64,000 nucleotides of DNA, from the NCBI RefSeq assembly GCF_027579695.1, contig NC_083590.1:20824610-20888609 (forward strand). The letters are read 5' to 3'. Numbering within the stretch: the stretch's first letter is position 1; each line of letters starts with the position of its first letter. The translations under genes and the position numbers were made by a program. The notes beneath the pieces were generated by a model. It was given only the letters and a program-made list of their open reading frames with translations. It did no database searches and was not told the origin of the DNA. The DNA is from Neoarius graeffei. Lineage: Eukaryota > Chordata > Actinopteri > Siluriformes > Ariidae. Positions 21,396 to 29,658 of this stretch are shown in pieces.

Positions 21396-22381
21396 CACAC
21401 GCACGTTAACTATGCACATGGCTCTTCATCAGCCAACACACACAATCACATTTTATACCATGTGAGCAGTCAAGGGCCACATCTCCGTAGCAACAGTGGC
21501 TTCATGGTTTTCTTATAAGGCAGAGAATCAGAGTCAATATGCACGATTAAAAACACGGGAACGTGTGCAGTATGCAACATATGAGAGGCGGGGTACACCC
21601 TGGGCATCTGTCGCACAGCTAACACAGAGACGAACAACTATTCACACACACCCCTACGGTTCACTTGATCCACGTTTCTGGACTGTAGGAGGAAACACAC
21701 GCAGGCACGTGGACGTAGACACAATGCAAACTCCTCACAGGAAGGCTCCCGTTGGCCATGAGGTTTGAACCCAGAACCTTCTTGCTGTGACGTGACCGTG
21801 CTAACCACTGCACCACTGTTTTTCTTGGAAAACTGTGCTGAAGAAGCCAACACACACCCTACTTTACCCACAATGCTGTTCAATGACCTGCTGATAGATA
21901 ATAGTGCAACGGGATTTAACACTCCCTTCATCTCTGCCTAAAGAGAGCGATGCAGCACTGCTTTAGTCCTTCAGTCTGTCCAGTTCTCTCATCTCCTTCT
22001 GTACACGCTGCTCAAACAGATCCGTTTCCAAAGCTTCAATTATTACACCAATATCATCATCATCATCATGAAAACAGTCTGAAAAACTGCACCAGTCCAA
22101 GGGAACGGCGTTCGAATATGACAGAGTGGTCCTGCGACTCTGACAGTTTGTACAAGCAAATGAAAAGCACGCAAGGCGAGCGTATGAAAGATGAAATAAC
22201 GACACCAAGCATATGTAAAATATTTAGAGGATAAGACGACAAGAGTAAAGAACAGTAGCTGAGTAAAATCTGTCACCTCTTTAAAGCTGTTGAGGGTGGA
22301 GTTGGTGGGGTTGTGTGTGATGAGAAATCTCATGTTCTTGTAGCACACCTCCACCGGAGCCGGTCTGTTCATCCGCGCCAT
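965..22381 (-). CDS. ptp4a3: Protein tyrosine phosphatase type IVA 3 (PRL-3), five coding exons
   Basis: Prenylated dual-specificity-type phosphatase of the PRL family, which acts at the plasma and endosomal membranes and binds CNNM magnesium transporters. Joining 22381-22277, 13233-13141, 11172-11042, 3353-3279 and 1082-965 gives 522 nt (173 aa plus TGA), the family length. All introns start GT and end AG, and codons split correctly (phases 0, 0, 2, 2). Residues visible: start [12 protein letters not shown], Cys49, the WPFDD acid loop (Asp72), the P-loop HCVAGLGR (Cys104, Arg110), basic KRR at 136-138 (Arg138 contacts CNNM in the family), and the CaaX box CCIM at the end. The segments [20 protein letters not shown] and [20 protein letters not shown] match PTP4A3 rather than PTP4A1 or PTP4A2, which have KYGVTT and [21 protein letters not shown] cannot tell the teleost a and b duplicates apart. 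No disabling change is seen. The coding exons span 21.4 kb, mostly repeats. Confidence 0.96.
1540..2090 (+). mobile_element. YR-exon repeat family 1, copy A (non-autonomous DNA element)
   Basis: Shares its layout with copies at 41605-42310, 43770-44285 and 59690-60800. It begins TCCACATTCACTGGATATGAGC and holds a decayed first exon from an ATG near 1635 ([15 protein letters not shown], then a stop and a C/A-rich slippage tract). A splice-donor-like GGTAAGAAC lies near 1766. The inverted ATCCAGTGAATGTGGATAG follows near 1952, then a palindromic 100-bp end (1976-2085). Compared with the other copies, the exon points to a tyrosine-recombinase-like (Crypton/KIAA1958-type) N-terminus; that assignment is inference. 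Confidence 0.6.
2284..2811. mobile_element. Tc1/mariner-type MITE (528 bp)
   Basis: Terminal inverted repeats CACTACCGTTCAAAAGTTTG and CAAACTTTTGAACGGTAGTG are exact complements and are flanked by TA at 2282-2283 and 2812-2813, the Tc1/mariner target duplication. The interior has no transposase reading frame, so the copy is non-autonomous. It sits in the last intron of ptp4a3. This terminal sequence is widespread in fish and lamprey Tc1 families. An (ATT)n tract follows at about 2816-2840. Confidence 0.88.
3279..3353 (-). CDS. ptp4a3: ptp4a3 coding exon 4
   Basis: A 75-nt exon. The acceptor TTCCGCAG ends at 3354 and the donor GTACGTG begins at 3278. The first G completes Arg110 of the P-loop; the exon then encodes [20 protein letters not shown] and QFIR, and ends with the first two bases (CA) of Gln135. 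It is the helix that follows the phosphate-binding loop. Both boundary phases are 2 and agree with the neighbouring exons. Confidence 0.95.
3460..3482. repeat. (CA)n microsatellite
   Basis: About 11 CA units in the ptp4a3 intron next to coding exon 4, about 105 bp before the exon's acceptor in the transcript sense. Confidence 0.9.
3483..4890. other. Intron sequence without recognised features
   Basis: Mostly single-copy-looking intron DNA with homopolymer tracts (C-run about 3681-3696, T-run about 3970-3984, A-runs at about 4667 and 4751). No open frame resembles a known protein and I see no terminal repeats. Confidence 0.6.
4893..5018 (+). mobile_element. tRNA-derived SINE, 5' part (split by a hAT insertion)
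   Basis: Starts GCGAGCTGGCCTAGTGGTTA with an A-box-like TAGTGGTTAGCGTG and a B-box-like GCAAGTTCTAC, the layout of a tRNA-derived pol III promoter. Then comes GGTCGGGTCATACCAAAGAC, typical of a fish SINE body. An internal AAATA-rich tract lies at 4978-5003. The element stops at TGTTAAAC and resumes at 6843, the two halves being separated by a DNA transposon. Confidence 0.65.
5171..5238. repeat. (CATA)n/(TA)n microsatellite
   Basis: A short CATA run followed by about 28 TA units inside the hAT element; probably highly polymorphic. Confidence 0.9.
6331..6694 (-). mobile_element. V-SINE (DANA/Mermaid-like) copy 1
   Basis: On the minus strand: a tRNA-like head (GTGGTGTAGTGGTTAGCGCT with a B-box-like GGGTTCGAGCC), then the V-SINE core (GGTTTCCTCCGGGTGCTCCG, CCCACAGTCCAAAGACATGC), then the tail GAGATAATGAGATGAG. 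The target duplication ACGAAGACAAATT is perfect at 6318-6330 and 6695-6707. It is nested in the hAT element, so it is younger than that insertion. Confidence 0.93.
6843..7016 (+). mobile_element. tRNA-derived SINE, 3' part
   Basis: Continues the SINE begun at 4893 after the hAT element, with a second copy of the TGTTAAAC duplication at its start. Recognisable body: GCGAGTGGGGAGTCAAACTC, GGTTACCAGAGGACCAGCCC, and the end GGTGTGGGAAGGACTTTAG. The assignment rests on memory of similar fish repeats. Confidence 0.55.
7294..7683 (+). mobile_element. V-SINE copy 2
   Basis: Head GCATGGTGGTGTAGTGGTTA, B-box-like GGGTTCAAGCCC, the full V-SINE core, and a tail that has shifted to GATAATGGATGAATGGATGG. 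Several point changes relative to the younger copies (GTTTGTCTCCATG for GTCTGTGTCTATG) suggest an older insertion. I did not find a target duplication. Confidence 0.85.
7690..7742. repeat. (CT)n(CA)n compound microsatellite
   Basis: About 15 CT units followed by about 11 CA units directly after the SINE tail, the common place for microsatellite growth. Confidence 0.92.
7796..8925. other. Intron stretch, no recognised feature
   Basis: No repeat termini or domain-like frames seen. The block at about 8290-8530 is less AT-rich than its surroundings and open on the plus strand for 80 codons, but the translation resembles no family I know; a conserved noncoding element is possible. Confidence 0.5.
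8930..9599. mobile_element. TTAA-flanked non-autonomous DNA element, copy 1
   Basis: Ends AGGAGAACTGAAGGC and, in inverse, AAGGGGAACTGAAGTC; TTAA lies on both sides (8926-8929 and 9600-9603). A second copy at 46076-47147 has the same ends and also TTAA. TTAA target sites are used by piggyBac and Kolobok transposons. The interior has ACGTAATCAAGCTGGAAGTT and a very short open frame from AAAATGGCGGCACTGACACC that stops after seven codons. No transposase. Superfamily uncertain. Confidence 0.75.
9830..10310 (+). mobile_element. YR-exon repeat family 2, copy 1
   Basis: Carries an ATG exon at 10094 encoding [20 protein letters not shown] and then [10 protein letters not shown] before a stop in a TATA-rich tract. 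It is followed by a (TAA)n/(ATT)n tract and a terminal palindrome (TTGGCTGGCTTTTTTTCCATGG...). The same exon end and palindrome recur in inverted orientation at 63846-64000. The spaced pattern of MA-R, a few residues, TED, then K-K/NT resembles the N-terminus of fish Crypton/KIAA1958-type tyrosine recombinases. Left boundary approximate. Confidence 0.5.
10317..10520 (-). repeat. Interspersed repeat family 'GGTGAAGAATTGAGAG', copy 1
   Basis: In reverse sense this reads ATCGGTGAAGAATTGAGAGA, then CGAATGACGAACAACACGTG, then CTCATCACCTGTTGGCCAGA. It matches 35290-35735 and 61635-62245 on the plus strand. The family has no visible reading frame and no clear terminal repeats; its origin is not known to me. 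Confidence 0.65.
11042..11172 (-). CDS. ptp4a3: ptp4a3 coding exon 3 (acid loop and catalytic P-loop)
   Basis: A 131-nt exon. The acceptor TTCTGATGCAG ends at 11173 and the donor GTCAGT starts at 11041. It encodes [19 protein letters not shown] (residues 67-85), then [19 protein letters not shown] and VAGLG, plus the first two bases of Arg110. It holds the WPD-loop aspartate (Asp72) and the HCxxGxxR motif with nucleophile Cys104. As in PRLs generally, Ala follows the catalytic Cys-Val, where many PTPs have a Ser/Thr-bearing loop. Confidence 0.96.
11579..11604. repeat. (TG)n microsatellite
   Basis: About 12 TG units in the ptp4a3 intron between coding exons 2 and 3. Confidence 0.9.
12240..12555. 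repeat. Minisatellite in ptp4a3 intron
   Basis: About seven units of roughly 32-56 bp built from GCAGAGGCCACRCSTCCTTC + RCTGGGACAG, separated by a variable (ACAG)n spacer of one to seven repeats. Open frames here on both strands follow from the repeat and are not genes. Confidence 0.9.
13141..13233 (-). CDS. ptp4a3: ptp4a3 coding exon 2
   Basis: A 93-nt, 31-codon exon in phase 0 at both ends. The acceptor TGTGTCTCAG ends at 13234 and the donor GTGAGTGTG starts at 13140. It encodes [20 protein letters not shown] followed by [11 protein letters not shown] (residues 36-66). Cys49 is present; in PRLs it forms the redox disulfide with Cys104. The pyrimidine satellite begins only about 320 bp upstream of this exon in the transcript sense. 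Confidence 0.95.
13557..20990. repeat. 7.4-kb pyrimidine/purine satellite (26-bp unit) inside a ptp4a3 intron
   Basis: The plus strand is almost only C and T; the basic unit is CCCCGTCTCCCT followed by CCACGTCTCTCTCT (26 bp). Variants replace CCACGT by CCCCGT, drop to 12-14 bp, or expand to CCTCCCCCC. About 280 units are present. The distal part, about 20045-20930, is an almost uniform run of roughly 34 CCACGT-type units. The rest is mixed and contains a higher-order duplication: the marker GTCTCCCTCTCCCCGTCTCT recurs 13875 to 16571 and a triple-ACGT marker recurs 14225 to 16921, both offset 2696 bp. Each unit has two CpGs. The purine strand is the sense strand of ptp4a3. Since 26 is not a multiple of three, every open frame reads the same 26-residue cycle; the 2,400-2,600-codon frames are artefacts. 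Confidence 0.97.
20991..21205. repeat. Degenerate CTGT/CT-rich edge of the satellite
   Basis: Continues the pyrimidine strand with (CTGT)n, CATCTCTC and CTATCTAT tracts that no longer follow the 26-bp period; probably an older, decayed border or the seed from which the array grew. Confidence 0.75.
21366..21394. repeat. (GT)n microsatellite
   Basis: About 14 GT units between the satellite and coding exon 1. Confidence 0.9.
21584..21830 (-). mobile_element. V-SINE copy 3, old and truncated
   Basis: The minus strand holds the head (GTGCAGTGGTTAGCACGGTC), CTTGCTGTGAGG-like and GTACCCCGCC-type segments, but the core is diverged and the 3' tail is missing. No target duplication. Clearly the oldest V-SINE in the window. 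Confidence 0.75.
22277..22381 (-). CDS. ptp4a3: ptp4a3 coding exon 1 (start codon)
   Basis: ATG at 22381-22379 starts [19 protein letters not shown] and continues [16 protein letters not shown] (35 codons); the donor GTGACAG starts at 22276. The start is chosen because [11 protein letters not shown] is the conserved N-terminus of PTP4A1 and PTP4A3. Translation could also begin at Met4, as in PTP4A2. Confidence 0.95.
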
Positions 22382-22418
22382 GCTGCTTCGTCTTCAGGAC
22401 GAACTTCACACACAACAC
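22382..22418 (-). other. ptp4a3: 5' UTR part of ptp4a3 exon, with probable acceptor
   Basis: Upstream of the ATG in the minus sense, AATTCTCCTTCAG ends at 22419. It is a good pyrimidine-rich splice acceptor, leaving a 37-nt leader. Other PTP4A genes have untranslated first exons, so the promoter is probably further upstream (higher coordinates or outside the window). The acceptor is inferred from sequence alone. Confidence 0.55.
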
Positions 22419-22755
22419 CTGAAGGAGAATTTGCTCCGTCCAGTGTGTGCCTGTCTGTATTGTAATGTTTAATATGTATTTTATACACTTCTAATAAAAC
22501 ACGACTCGACCAGTACACATGGGATTCAATTCTTTCCTACAGCAAAGCCTTTATGATGGCTTTCTTTTGCCAGGAGGGTAAAATCACCCCATCGGCTAAT
22601 AGGGGTGTATGGAGCCGTGTTTAAAGATCAGCGTAGATCATGAGCTTCAGCACAGAGCATCGCTCGAATGTGCCGATGCGGAGTGCAGCAGGAAGAGCCA
22701 GGCCTCTGCAAGAACACCATCAACACATGGCACCATGGGAACTCGAGCTTCTGGG

Positions 22756-22756
<1 letters not shown>

Positions 22757-22790
<34 letters not shown>
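22757..22790. repeat. (GA)n microsatellite
   Basis: About 16 GA units, close to the outer end of the large palindrome. Confidence 0.9.
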
Positions 22791-22792
<2 letters not shown>

Positions 22793-22854
22793 TAAAAAAT
22801 GTGAAACATCAAGGTCATTTAGTTATTGGATTTTTATTTTAGATTAAAATGATC

Positions 22855-23789
22855 ACATGTTGAATTGTATGGAATCAATTTTGTACCAAAATGTTCATAC
22901 AATACTTTTGAAATATCACACAAAAATGACAAATCAAAAAAAAAAATTTTTAGACTGGCAAACAAATTATTCGTGTAATCGTGCAAAATATCAGTCTATT
23001 ACTCTTCAGAAACCTTTTATTTTTGTTCCGCGTCTTTCTCAGTTTTGTTTGCCGTAATTTATTTTGGTTACGATTCCAGCTTTCTCGTTTGCGCTCCCTG
23101 ACTTTTTGCTTGCAGTTTTGGCACAAACTTCACGTGTGGGCGGGCTGTCCAGGAATGCATTCCCATTGGCTAACTTGTGTTTGACTGACAGCTACGCTCA
23201 GCCATTCCCTACTCGGATTCTGGCGGACTGTTTGACGAGTGACCGATCCATTGACGGTAAACAAGGATCGAGTGGACTTCAGTGGCGACTATGATACTGA
23301 ATTAATTCAACAAAGTGTAAATTCAATATTATAGTCGCCACTGAAGTCCACTCGATCCATGTTTACCGTCAATGGATCGGTCACTCGTCAAGCAGTCCGC
23401 CAGAATCCGAGTAGGGAATGGCTGAGCGTAGCTGTCAGTCAAACACAAGTTAGCCAATGGGAATGCATTCCTGGACAGCCCACCCACACGTCAAGTTTGT
23501 GCCAAAACTGCAAGCAAAAAGTCAGGGAGCGCAAACGAGAAAGCTGGAATCGCAACCAAAATAAATTACGTTAAACAAAACTGAGAAAGACGCGGAACAA
23601 AAATAAAAGGTTTCTGAAGAGTAATAGACTGAGATTTTGCACGATTACACGAATAATTTGTTTGCCAGTCAAAAAAAAATTTACTTTTTTTTTGTTTTTT
23701 TGTATTTTGATTTATCGTTTTTGTGTGATTATTTCAAAAGTATTGTATGAACATTTTGGCACAAAATTGATTCCATAGAATTGAACATG
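22855..23789. mobile_element. Large near-perfect palindrome (foldback-type element, 935 bp)
   Basis: The left arm, about 22855-23292, is the reverse complement of the right arm, about 23331-23789, with few mismatches and small indels; only about 38 bp separate them. Matching landmarks: GGCGACTAT and ATAGTCGCC at the centre; AGGAATGCATTCCCATTGGC and GCCAATGGGAATGCATTCCT; ACATGTTGAATT and AATTGAACATG at the tips. Such long arms with a small loop fit a foldback or solo long-TIR element. No target duplication found. The right arm is open for 71 codons (MFTVNGSVTRQAVRQ...CQNCKQK...), unrecognised. Confidence 0.88.
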
Positions 23790-23799
23790 ACACAAAGAC

Positions 23800-23860
23800 T
23801 TATTATTCTATCCACATTCCCTGGATAGGAGCAATCGCACGCTGGGTTTCAGAAAGGAAG
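23800..23860 (+). repeat. Fragment of YR-exon family 1 terminus
   Basis: TTATTCTATCCACATTCCCTGG followed by ATAGGAGCAATCGCACGCT matches the first 50 bp of the family at 43770 and then diverges. Confidence 0.5.
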
Positions 23861-26687
23861 TGTTTCCATTTGCTCTTCATGTCATGCTTGTGACTGAAAA
23901 CATTTGTTTCCATTTTGTGAAATATTGTTATCAAATCCGCAGGGAGTGGGGGAACACTTCAAGTGAGTGTAAAAGCTGGTAGTATTTGAGTTGAAAAAAA
24001 AAAAAAAATTCACGTTTCCATTACTCATGCAATTTCAAAAACTGTGCATGAAGTATTTAGGTTATTAAGTTAATAAAGAAAAGCGAAAATAAAGTAAATT
24101 AAAAATGTCTGAATAATTTTTTTTTTAATGAATAAAAATATCAAACATTCCTTAGTAAATAATTAATAAAATTCATGTCAAAGTGACTGGAAAAGTTAAA
24201 AAAAAAAGTCATAATAAAAAAAACTTTTCCATAACCATATTTTAACCAAAAAAAAAGTTTACAAAAATTTTATAAAATTAAAAAAAAAAAAAAAAACCAC
24301 ACAGAAAAAAAAAAAACACTTTTCCATAACCATATTTTAACCAAAAAATATTTACAAATTTTATTTAAAAAAAAGGGGGGGGGGGGGGGGGAGAGACACA
24401 CACATTTTTCCATTAACATTGTACAACATACACGGGGGGGGAAAAAAGTTTTAAAATTAGCACAGCTATGTTTCAGGTCCATTTTCCTCCAGGACTGCAT
24501 GATGTAAATTAGCCTAAGGTGAACTCTGGTGCAATGCATCAAATGGCAACATTTATGTTTTTAATTGCACATGGTCCCTTTCAAATAAAATGAAATGAAA
24601 TAACGTCGTCCCAGTGACAGCAACAACCAAAAAGTGTCCACGTTTAATTATTTCAAGCACAAAATAATCAAACACATTTTACAGAAAGTTTTCAAGAAAC
24701 TGCAAGGAAGTTTATAGTTTACAACTCATCAAACTGAATTAACTTTTTTATACTTGTGTGTAAAAAAAAAAAAAGCTTCTGCAAACCTTGCAGATGAAGT
24801 TTTTACTGCAATTTCTGCATAATTTATAAGAACATTTTTGCATCGTCTTCATCAGGAAGTGGAATTGAGATGCAAAGCTGCCAGATTACAGCCGCTAACT
24901 GCATTAAAAAAAAACCCCACTACATTTCAGCTTCATTTCCTCTTTTTTAAAATCACGCTGCCTCTTTTGTTTCCTTTCCGACATTTACCACAAAATATTC
25001 ACCCATTAGTGTGATAGCGGAATTTTTGTGCTAATGATCCACTAACGCTCCTCAGAGCAGATGAAAACAACGCTTTAGTCTTAAAATCCGTGAAACAACG
25101 GTGACTCCGCTTTGGGAATCGAGCCTTCTACTGGGAGATGGAAGAAAAACTCTTAATGAGGTCCTTTGAGGAAACCTTGAAGGAAGATTTAAGTCTGAAA
25201 AAAAAAATGCTGTAAAGCTTACAAAGTGACGGTTCATGTTAAATCTGAACAGCTTTATTTATTTATTGGGTTCTCGGGTTCTAGTCTTGGTGCATACACG
25301 TTCCTGAATAATTTATATTCTATATAATGTATTCATATAATAATCTTTTAGGGATGTGTTTGAAATGTTCTCCTTTCTAATGAATCTTTGACTGGGAGGA
25401 TCATCAATATTACTCGACTAAGCAAGAAATATCCGAAGGTGATGTTATTTTACTGAAGATCTCAGTCGTGCACTGACTGCGTATTGTTTACTGCCTTCTA
25501 AGCAACCATGGTGTTTGCAGCACCCTGAGGTATCAGGACGAGGTTACAGGTAATTGGGTATATCGTCTCTGGCGAACTAGGACTTGCAAGGATCAAGAAA
25601 ACAATCCAGCACGCTACCGGTCCATAGCTTTGGTTTGTTTTTGGTTTTTTGTTGGTGGTGTTGTTATAAACTCAGATATACTGAGCTTGGGTATGGCACG
25701 ATGTATCCTCTTCTCCAGAACAATTACCCAACCTTTTCCCATAAGAGCAAAGTAACAAGTAAATATTTGCACTGATGATTTTAAGAGCCGCCGTGGCCCT
25801 CCGAGACCCTCAAAGGCTTAAAAATAAACCAGAGCACAAACACAAGAGAAAAGGAACAGGATTGAGGGACTGTTCCAAAATCACAGCAAGAAGGGAAAAG
25901 GGAAAATTTCTCAAGGAAGCAGAGAAAGGGAACAAGGAAAAAAAAAAAAACCTCCCGACATGTGGCAACCCTTTCCAAAAACGAACAGAACTCCGTGATC
26001 TCCGTTTGCAGGTGTGACCAGGACGGTATGTGATTTCTGGCCTCCTGATAGGTCAAGGTGCTATTTTCACTCACCAAGTCTCCAAGCAGTGCCAAAAACA
26101 CGACCCCTTCTGCATGTCACAGATTTAGATCAAGTGCTCATCCTGAAATCTACTACCAGTAGGTACTATGCCAGGTACACACACACACACACACACACAC
26201 ACCATCCTGCTAGCTCACCCAGGTCTTCAAGAAAATTTCCGTTTGCAGTATAGATTGGATCTCGGAGTCATGCATTCTTCAGGAGTAAATTAAAGAAAGT
26301 GAAATTAAATCTCAAACACATTCTCCGGCCACTGAGGAACGACCAGGTCAGCAGCCGAGACAAACAGAATCCTAACGCGTCCAAAACTCCAATACACAGC
26401 ATGATACTGATGTTGTCAAAAACATACATTTTTCTTGTCTACACAAAAAAAAAAAACCCACACACCCCACATTTTGCCACTTGTAAGGGCGTTTTCAAAA
26501 AGTGTCACTTTCTCCGACTCAAAATATAGTTTCCAAGGACATTTTGTTTTCATGTTTTTTGCTGTCGAAGTTAACGCGATAACACATTAATGCAAATTCC
26601 TTTTAACGCCACTAATTTTTCTGACGTGTGATTAATGCATGCACATTCTCTGACCCTCCCCCATAGTTTGGGAAATCAGCCAAACTG
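23861..26687. other. AT-rich upstream DNA without recognised gene
   Basis: Contains long A/T and one G homopolymer tract (24376-24393), a degenerate tandem repeat at 24190-24430 listed separately, and a (CA)n tract at about 26175-26204. The stretch 25560-26130 is less AT-rich but shows no domain-like frame. No terminal repeats seen. Confidence 0.5.
24190..24430. repeat. Degenerate approximately 95-bp tandem repeat
   Basis: CTTTTCCATAACCATATTTT + AACCAAAAAA occurs at about 24223 and 24318, and a weaker third copy (TTTTTCCATTAACATTGTAC) at about 24405, separated by A-rich and G-rich runs. Confidence 0.6.
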
Positions 26688-27215
26688 ATGCCCCTTTTCC
26701 ACCAAATCAGTTCCAGGGCTGGTTCGGGGCCAGTGCTGGTGCTGGTTCACAACTCGTTCAACTCACGAGCCAGCTGAGAACCAGTTTGCTTTTCCATAGC
26801 TCGCGGTGCTAAGGGAAGCCACGTCATTACATCGCTGTATACGTCAGTTACGGCGCTACGTTTGCATAAACCTTGGCGCGAATATCGAAGCAAAAACAAC
26901 ATGGAAGAAGCAGCAACAACAACAACAACAATAATAATAATAATAAATGACTTCGCGTTTGTACAGCTGCTGCTTCTCATCACTTAAAAATGGCGACCTT
27001 TCGCGGTCTTGTTATTGTTGTTGGTCTTAACAACTCCGCCCCCCCGCTGACGTAAGCGGTTCTTTCCTCTGGCCCAGCAGAGAGTTGGTGCTAGCCTGGA
27101 ACCGGTTTTTCTGGCCCCAGAGCCAGTTCTTTGTCAGTGGAAACAGAAAACCCGGTTCCAAACTAAGCACTGGCCCCGAACCAGCCCCGGAACTGCTTTG
27201 GTGGAAAAGGGGCAT
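26688..27215. mobile_element. Non-autonomous DNA element with long TIRs (Harbinger-like?)
   Basis: Ends ATGCCCCTTTTCCACCAAAT and, inverted, ATGCCCCTTTTCCACCAAAG; similarity continues inward (CAGTTCCAGGGCTGGTTCGG against CAGTTCCGGGGCTGGTTCGG). The interior has ATGGAAGAAGCAGC at 26901 starting a 28-codon frame (MEEAA, Thr/Ile run, NDFAFVQLLLLIT) like a retained first exon of a transposon protein. The assignment to PIF/Harbinger is tentative. Confidence 0.7.
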
Positions 27216-27259
27216 AAGAAGCCTTTATTTGTCACATGTATACTCGAGTACAGACTTAA

Positions 27260-27655
27260 AGTGCATATCATGGGTAAATTCAGAAGCAATATCAATGTAA
27301 TTCTCCTATTTTATATTAAACTTTGGTCAAATTAAACTTCCCGGCAAACACTGATTTTCGTGACGTCGCGTGCGGGACGCCTCCCTCTGAATCCTACGTC
27401 AGCGCTGGTTTGTTTATGAGAAAACGACCTGGTGGTTTTCTGCAAATTTCCTCAACGTTATCGCGTAATTATTAAAATGGTTAACAGATGTATCGTAGGA
27501 GGGTGTAGCAACACCAATCATGATAGGATTAGTACTCATCATTTCCCAAAAGACCGGACAGTGAGAGAGAAATGGGAGCGCTTGGTCTACACAGGCTGTG
27601 CACTGAAACCGTGCAAAGCTCGCGCAGCCTGCTGGCGCTTCCGCAGGTGACGTCA
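27260..27655 (+). mobile_element. Kolobok-like element, 5' end with THAP first exon
   Basis: TTAA at 27256-27259 precedes AGTGCATATCATGGGTAAAT, a plausible terminal repeat. An exon runs from ATG 27477 to about 27646: MVNRCIVGGCSN, then HHFPKDRTVREKWERLV, then an Ala/Cys-rich end and GCAG|GTGACG, a possible donor. The early Cys pair (CIVGGC) with FPKD and KW is the first half of a THAP zinc finger; the later C-x2-H half is absent here. Kolobok transposons combine TTAA sites with THAP domains. I did not find the matching right end, so the extent is uncertain. Confidence 0.5.
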
Positions 27656-27819
27656 CGAATCTGGCTCCAGACTCCCTTGGGATTTTTCCAGACGCGTTTT
27701 ATTTTATTTTTTTCTGCTGTAGACAGATGGCCTTGTGCAAAATTACCCTTCTGGATGAGGTGTGTAAAGGGACATACTTTCATATTAAAAAAAAAAAACA
27801 AACACACAGTGAAATTTAA

Positions 27820-27960
27820 CCTCTGCATTTAACCCATCTGAAGCAGTGAACACACTCACATACGCAGAGCAGTAAGCAGCCATGTTACAAGCGCCCAGGG
27901 AGCAGTTCAGGGTTAGGTGCCTCGCTCAAGGTCACTTCAGCCCAATGGCAAACAGAGGAA
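27820..27960 (+). repeat. Fish interspersed repeat fragment
   Basis: GAGCAGTTCAGGGTTAGGTG followed by CCTCGCTCAAGGTCACTTCA is a phrase shared with the SINE body at 52550-52600 (CCGTGAGCAAGGCACCTAAC) and with repeats common in teleosts. The limits are approximate. Confidence 0.4.
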
Positions 27961-28699
27961 GTCCGTGTGCGCATGGGCAGGTTTACTTTCTTCTTCTTCT
28001 TTTGGGTTTTACAGCAGCTGGCATCCACAGTGTTGTACTACTGCCATCTACAGGTTTACCTTTGAGCGTGCACTGACAGTTCCATCATTCTGTCACTAAA
28101 CGAACAGCTGATCACACCGAGGTGCTCGCTGACCACCGATATTTATTAGTTTGGACCTGCATTTCCTTTCCTTCGTATATAACATAACATCTTTTCTTCT
28201 CGCTTTCTGTTACTGTAGTCGGTCTTTCACGTTTCATTCGCACACTCACGTCCTCCATTTTCTCTCCTGTTTCAAATTTGTATCCCACAATGCCTTGTGT
28301 GAACGGGAAAAACCCACCACGTGATGCATGATGTCGTATCTTGTACTGAGTCATGGTGAAGCAAGAAGAAAATAGCGGAGAATTTAGGGCCGTGTGATCC
28401 TCAATTCATTAATTGTTCTTTTAAAAAAATCTAATAAAATTAGTCTGTGATTCGAATTCAGTAGCTTTCGGTCCACTAAACAAAAATGACTGGGTGTTGG
28501 GGAAAATTCTTTTTATGACCTACACTTGGAAAAAAAATGTGAAAGGCAGTCTAGCTTTAATCATGAGTTAACCATGGACAATAATGTGATTAATCGCGTT
28601 TAAATATTGTAATTGACCGACAGCCCTAGTCTTTAGAAATATCAGTATACACATGGTCAGGGTGTCTGTAGTGGAATTAAACTGGATGTAAAAACGTCC

Positions 28700-28765
28700 A
28701 TGTGACATTACACTACATTATATTACATGGCATTTTGCAGACGCTCTTATCTAAAGTGACATACA
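28700..28765 (-). repeat. SINE/L2-type tail fragment
   Basis: ACATTATATTACATGGCATTTT + GCAGACGCTCTTATC is the inverse of the tail phrase GTCTGCTAAATGCCAGTAAT at 52645 and of common fish SINE/LINE tails. Confidence 0.5.
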
Positions 28766-28779
28766 ACAAAGCAAAGTCT

Positions 28780-29640
28780 GAGAAAAGGAGTTTAAAAAGA
28801 AAAAAAAAAAAACCCAAAACGAAGTCTTGCCATCATCCTCACAGTTACTGCAGCTTGTTTATGTCACACACAAAGATGGAAACATTTGATATCAAGGTTT
28901 TTTGCTCTTATTCTCCTAACATGGTACTCCTATGCACAAGTGTGATTTATTATAAATAAATAAATAAATAAAATACGCAGTTGAGTGCAAAAGTTTGCAC
29001 ACCCGAGGCCAAAATGAACAAGACAAAGCCATTTAGTTGATAGAAACAAGCTTTCTCGGTTTTTCTCGAGTTCCTGCATGAGGCTAGTAACTGTTAGTCG
29101 ATCCGCCATGTTGGCTACAGAGGCTGCTTGAGTTGTAGCACTTTCTCCTTTTCCTTGTCGCTGCCGGCTTGACACTGTCGGCTAGGTCGATCGCAAAGGT
29201 CCACTTACTGTCCAATTTATGTGACGAAGCATGGTAAAGCTACGAATGGTGCATATAAAATTATGAAAATGCTAAAGCTGTTCCTGAGCGTGACCGTCCT
29301 CTACACTGCACAACTGGAAGTCCAGAGTTGATGGAAGCAAAATGTTTAAAGTGCTTGGACGTGAAAATTCTCTTTTATTATCACAATTATGGAAAAAGGC
29401 CATGTAGTAGTTGTATATGTGAGGATAATAAGAGTGGAAAAAAATTGATATAACATGTTTCCATGTTTGTGTGTAAACGTGAGGGTTATGGCAAGACTTC
29501 GTTATTTTGTTTATCCATTTTAAACACCTTTTTGCAGATTTTGCCTTCCTTTTTGAATTACTGTCATGTTGCAAGAGCCAGATTTCTCTCTTTTTTTTTT
29601 TTTTTAGATAAACTGTAAAACAAGAAGTTTTTCATATTTT
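28780..29640. repeat. Repeat family with Tc1-like ends, copies 1 and 2
   Basis: 28780-28970 in reverse and 28978-29640 forward share segments with 33775-33995 and 34545-34935: GAAGTCTTGCCATCAT, TGTACAACTACGA-type and CAGATTTTGCCTTCCTTTTT, and GTGCAAAAGTTTGCACACCC at the edge. The ends GTGCAAAAGTTTGCACACCC and CAAACTTTTGCAC (at 34912-34930) look like Tc1-type inverted repeats. No transposase. Confidence 0.55.
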
Positions 29641-29658
29641 CAGAAATATCCATATACA

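Larger units (their letters stand above)
21206..22276. other. Proximal part of ptp4a3 intron 1 (coding numbering)
   Basis: Between the satellite and coding exon 1. It holds a (GT)n tract, a worn V-SINE (listed separately) and otherwise no recognisable feature. Confidence 0.7.

Noticed and set aside
22050..22075. (ATC)n run as a functional motif
   Set aside because: A short ordinary microsatellite inside the intron.
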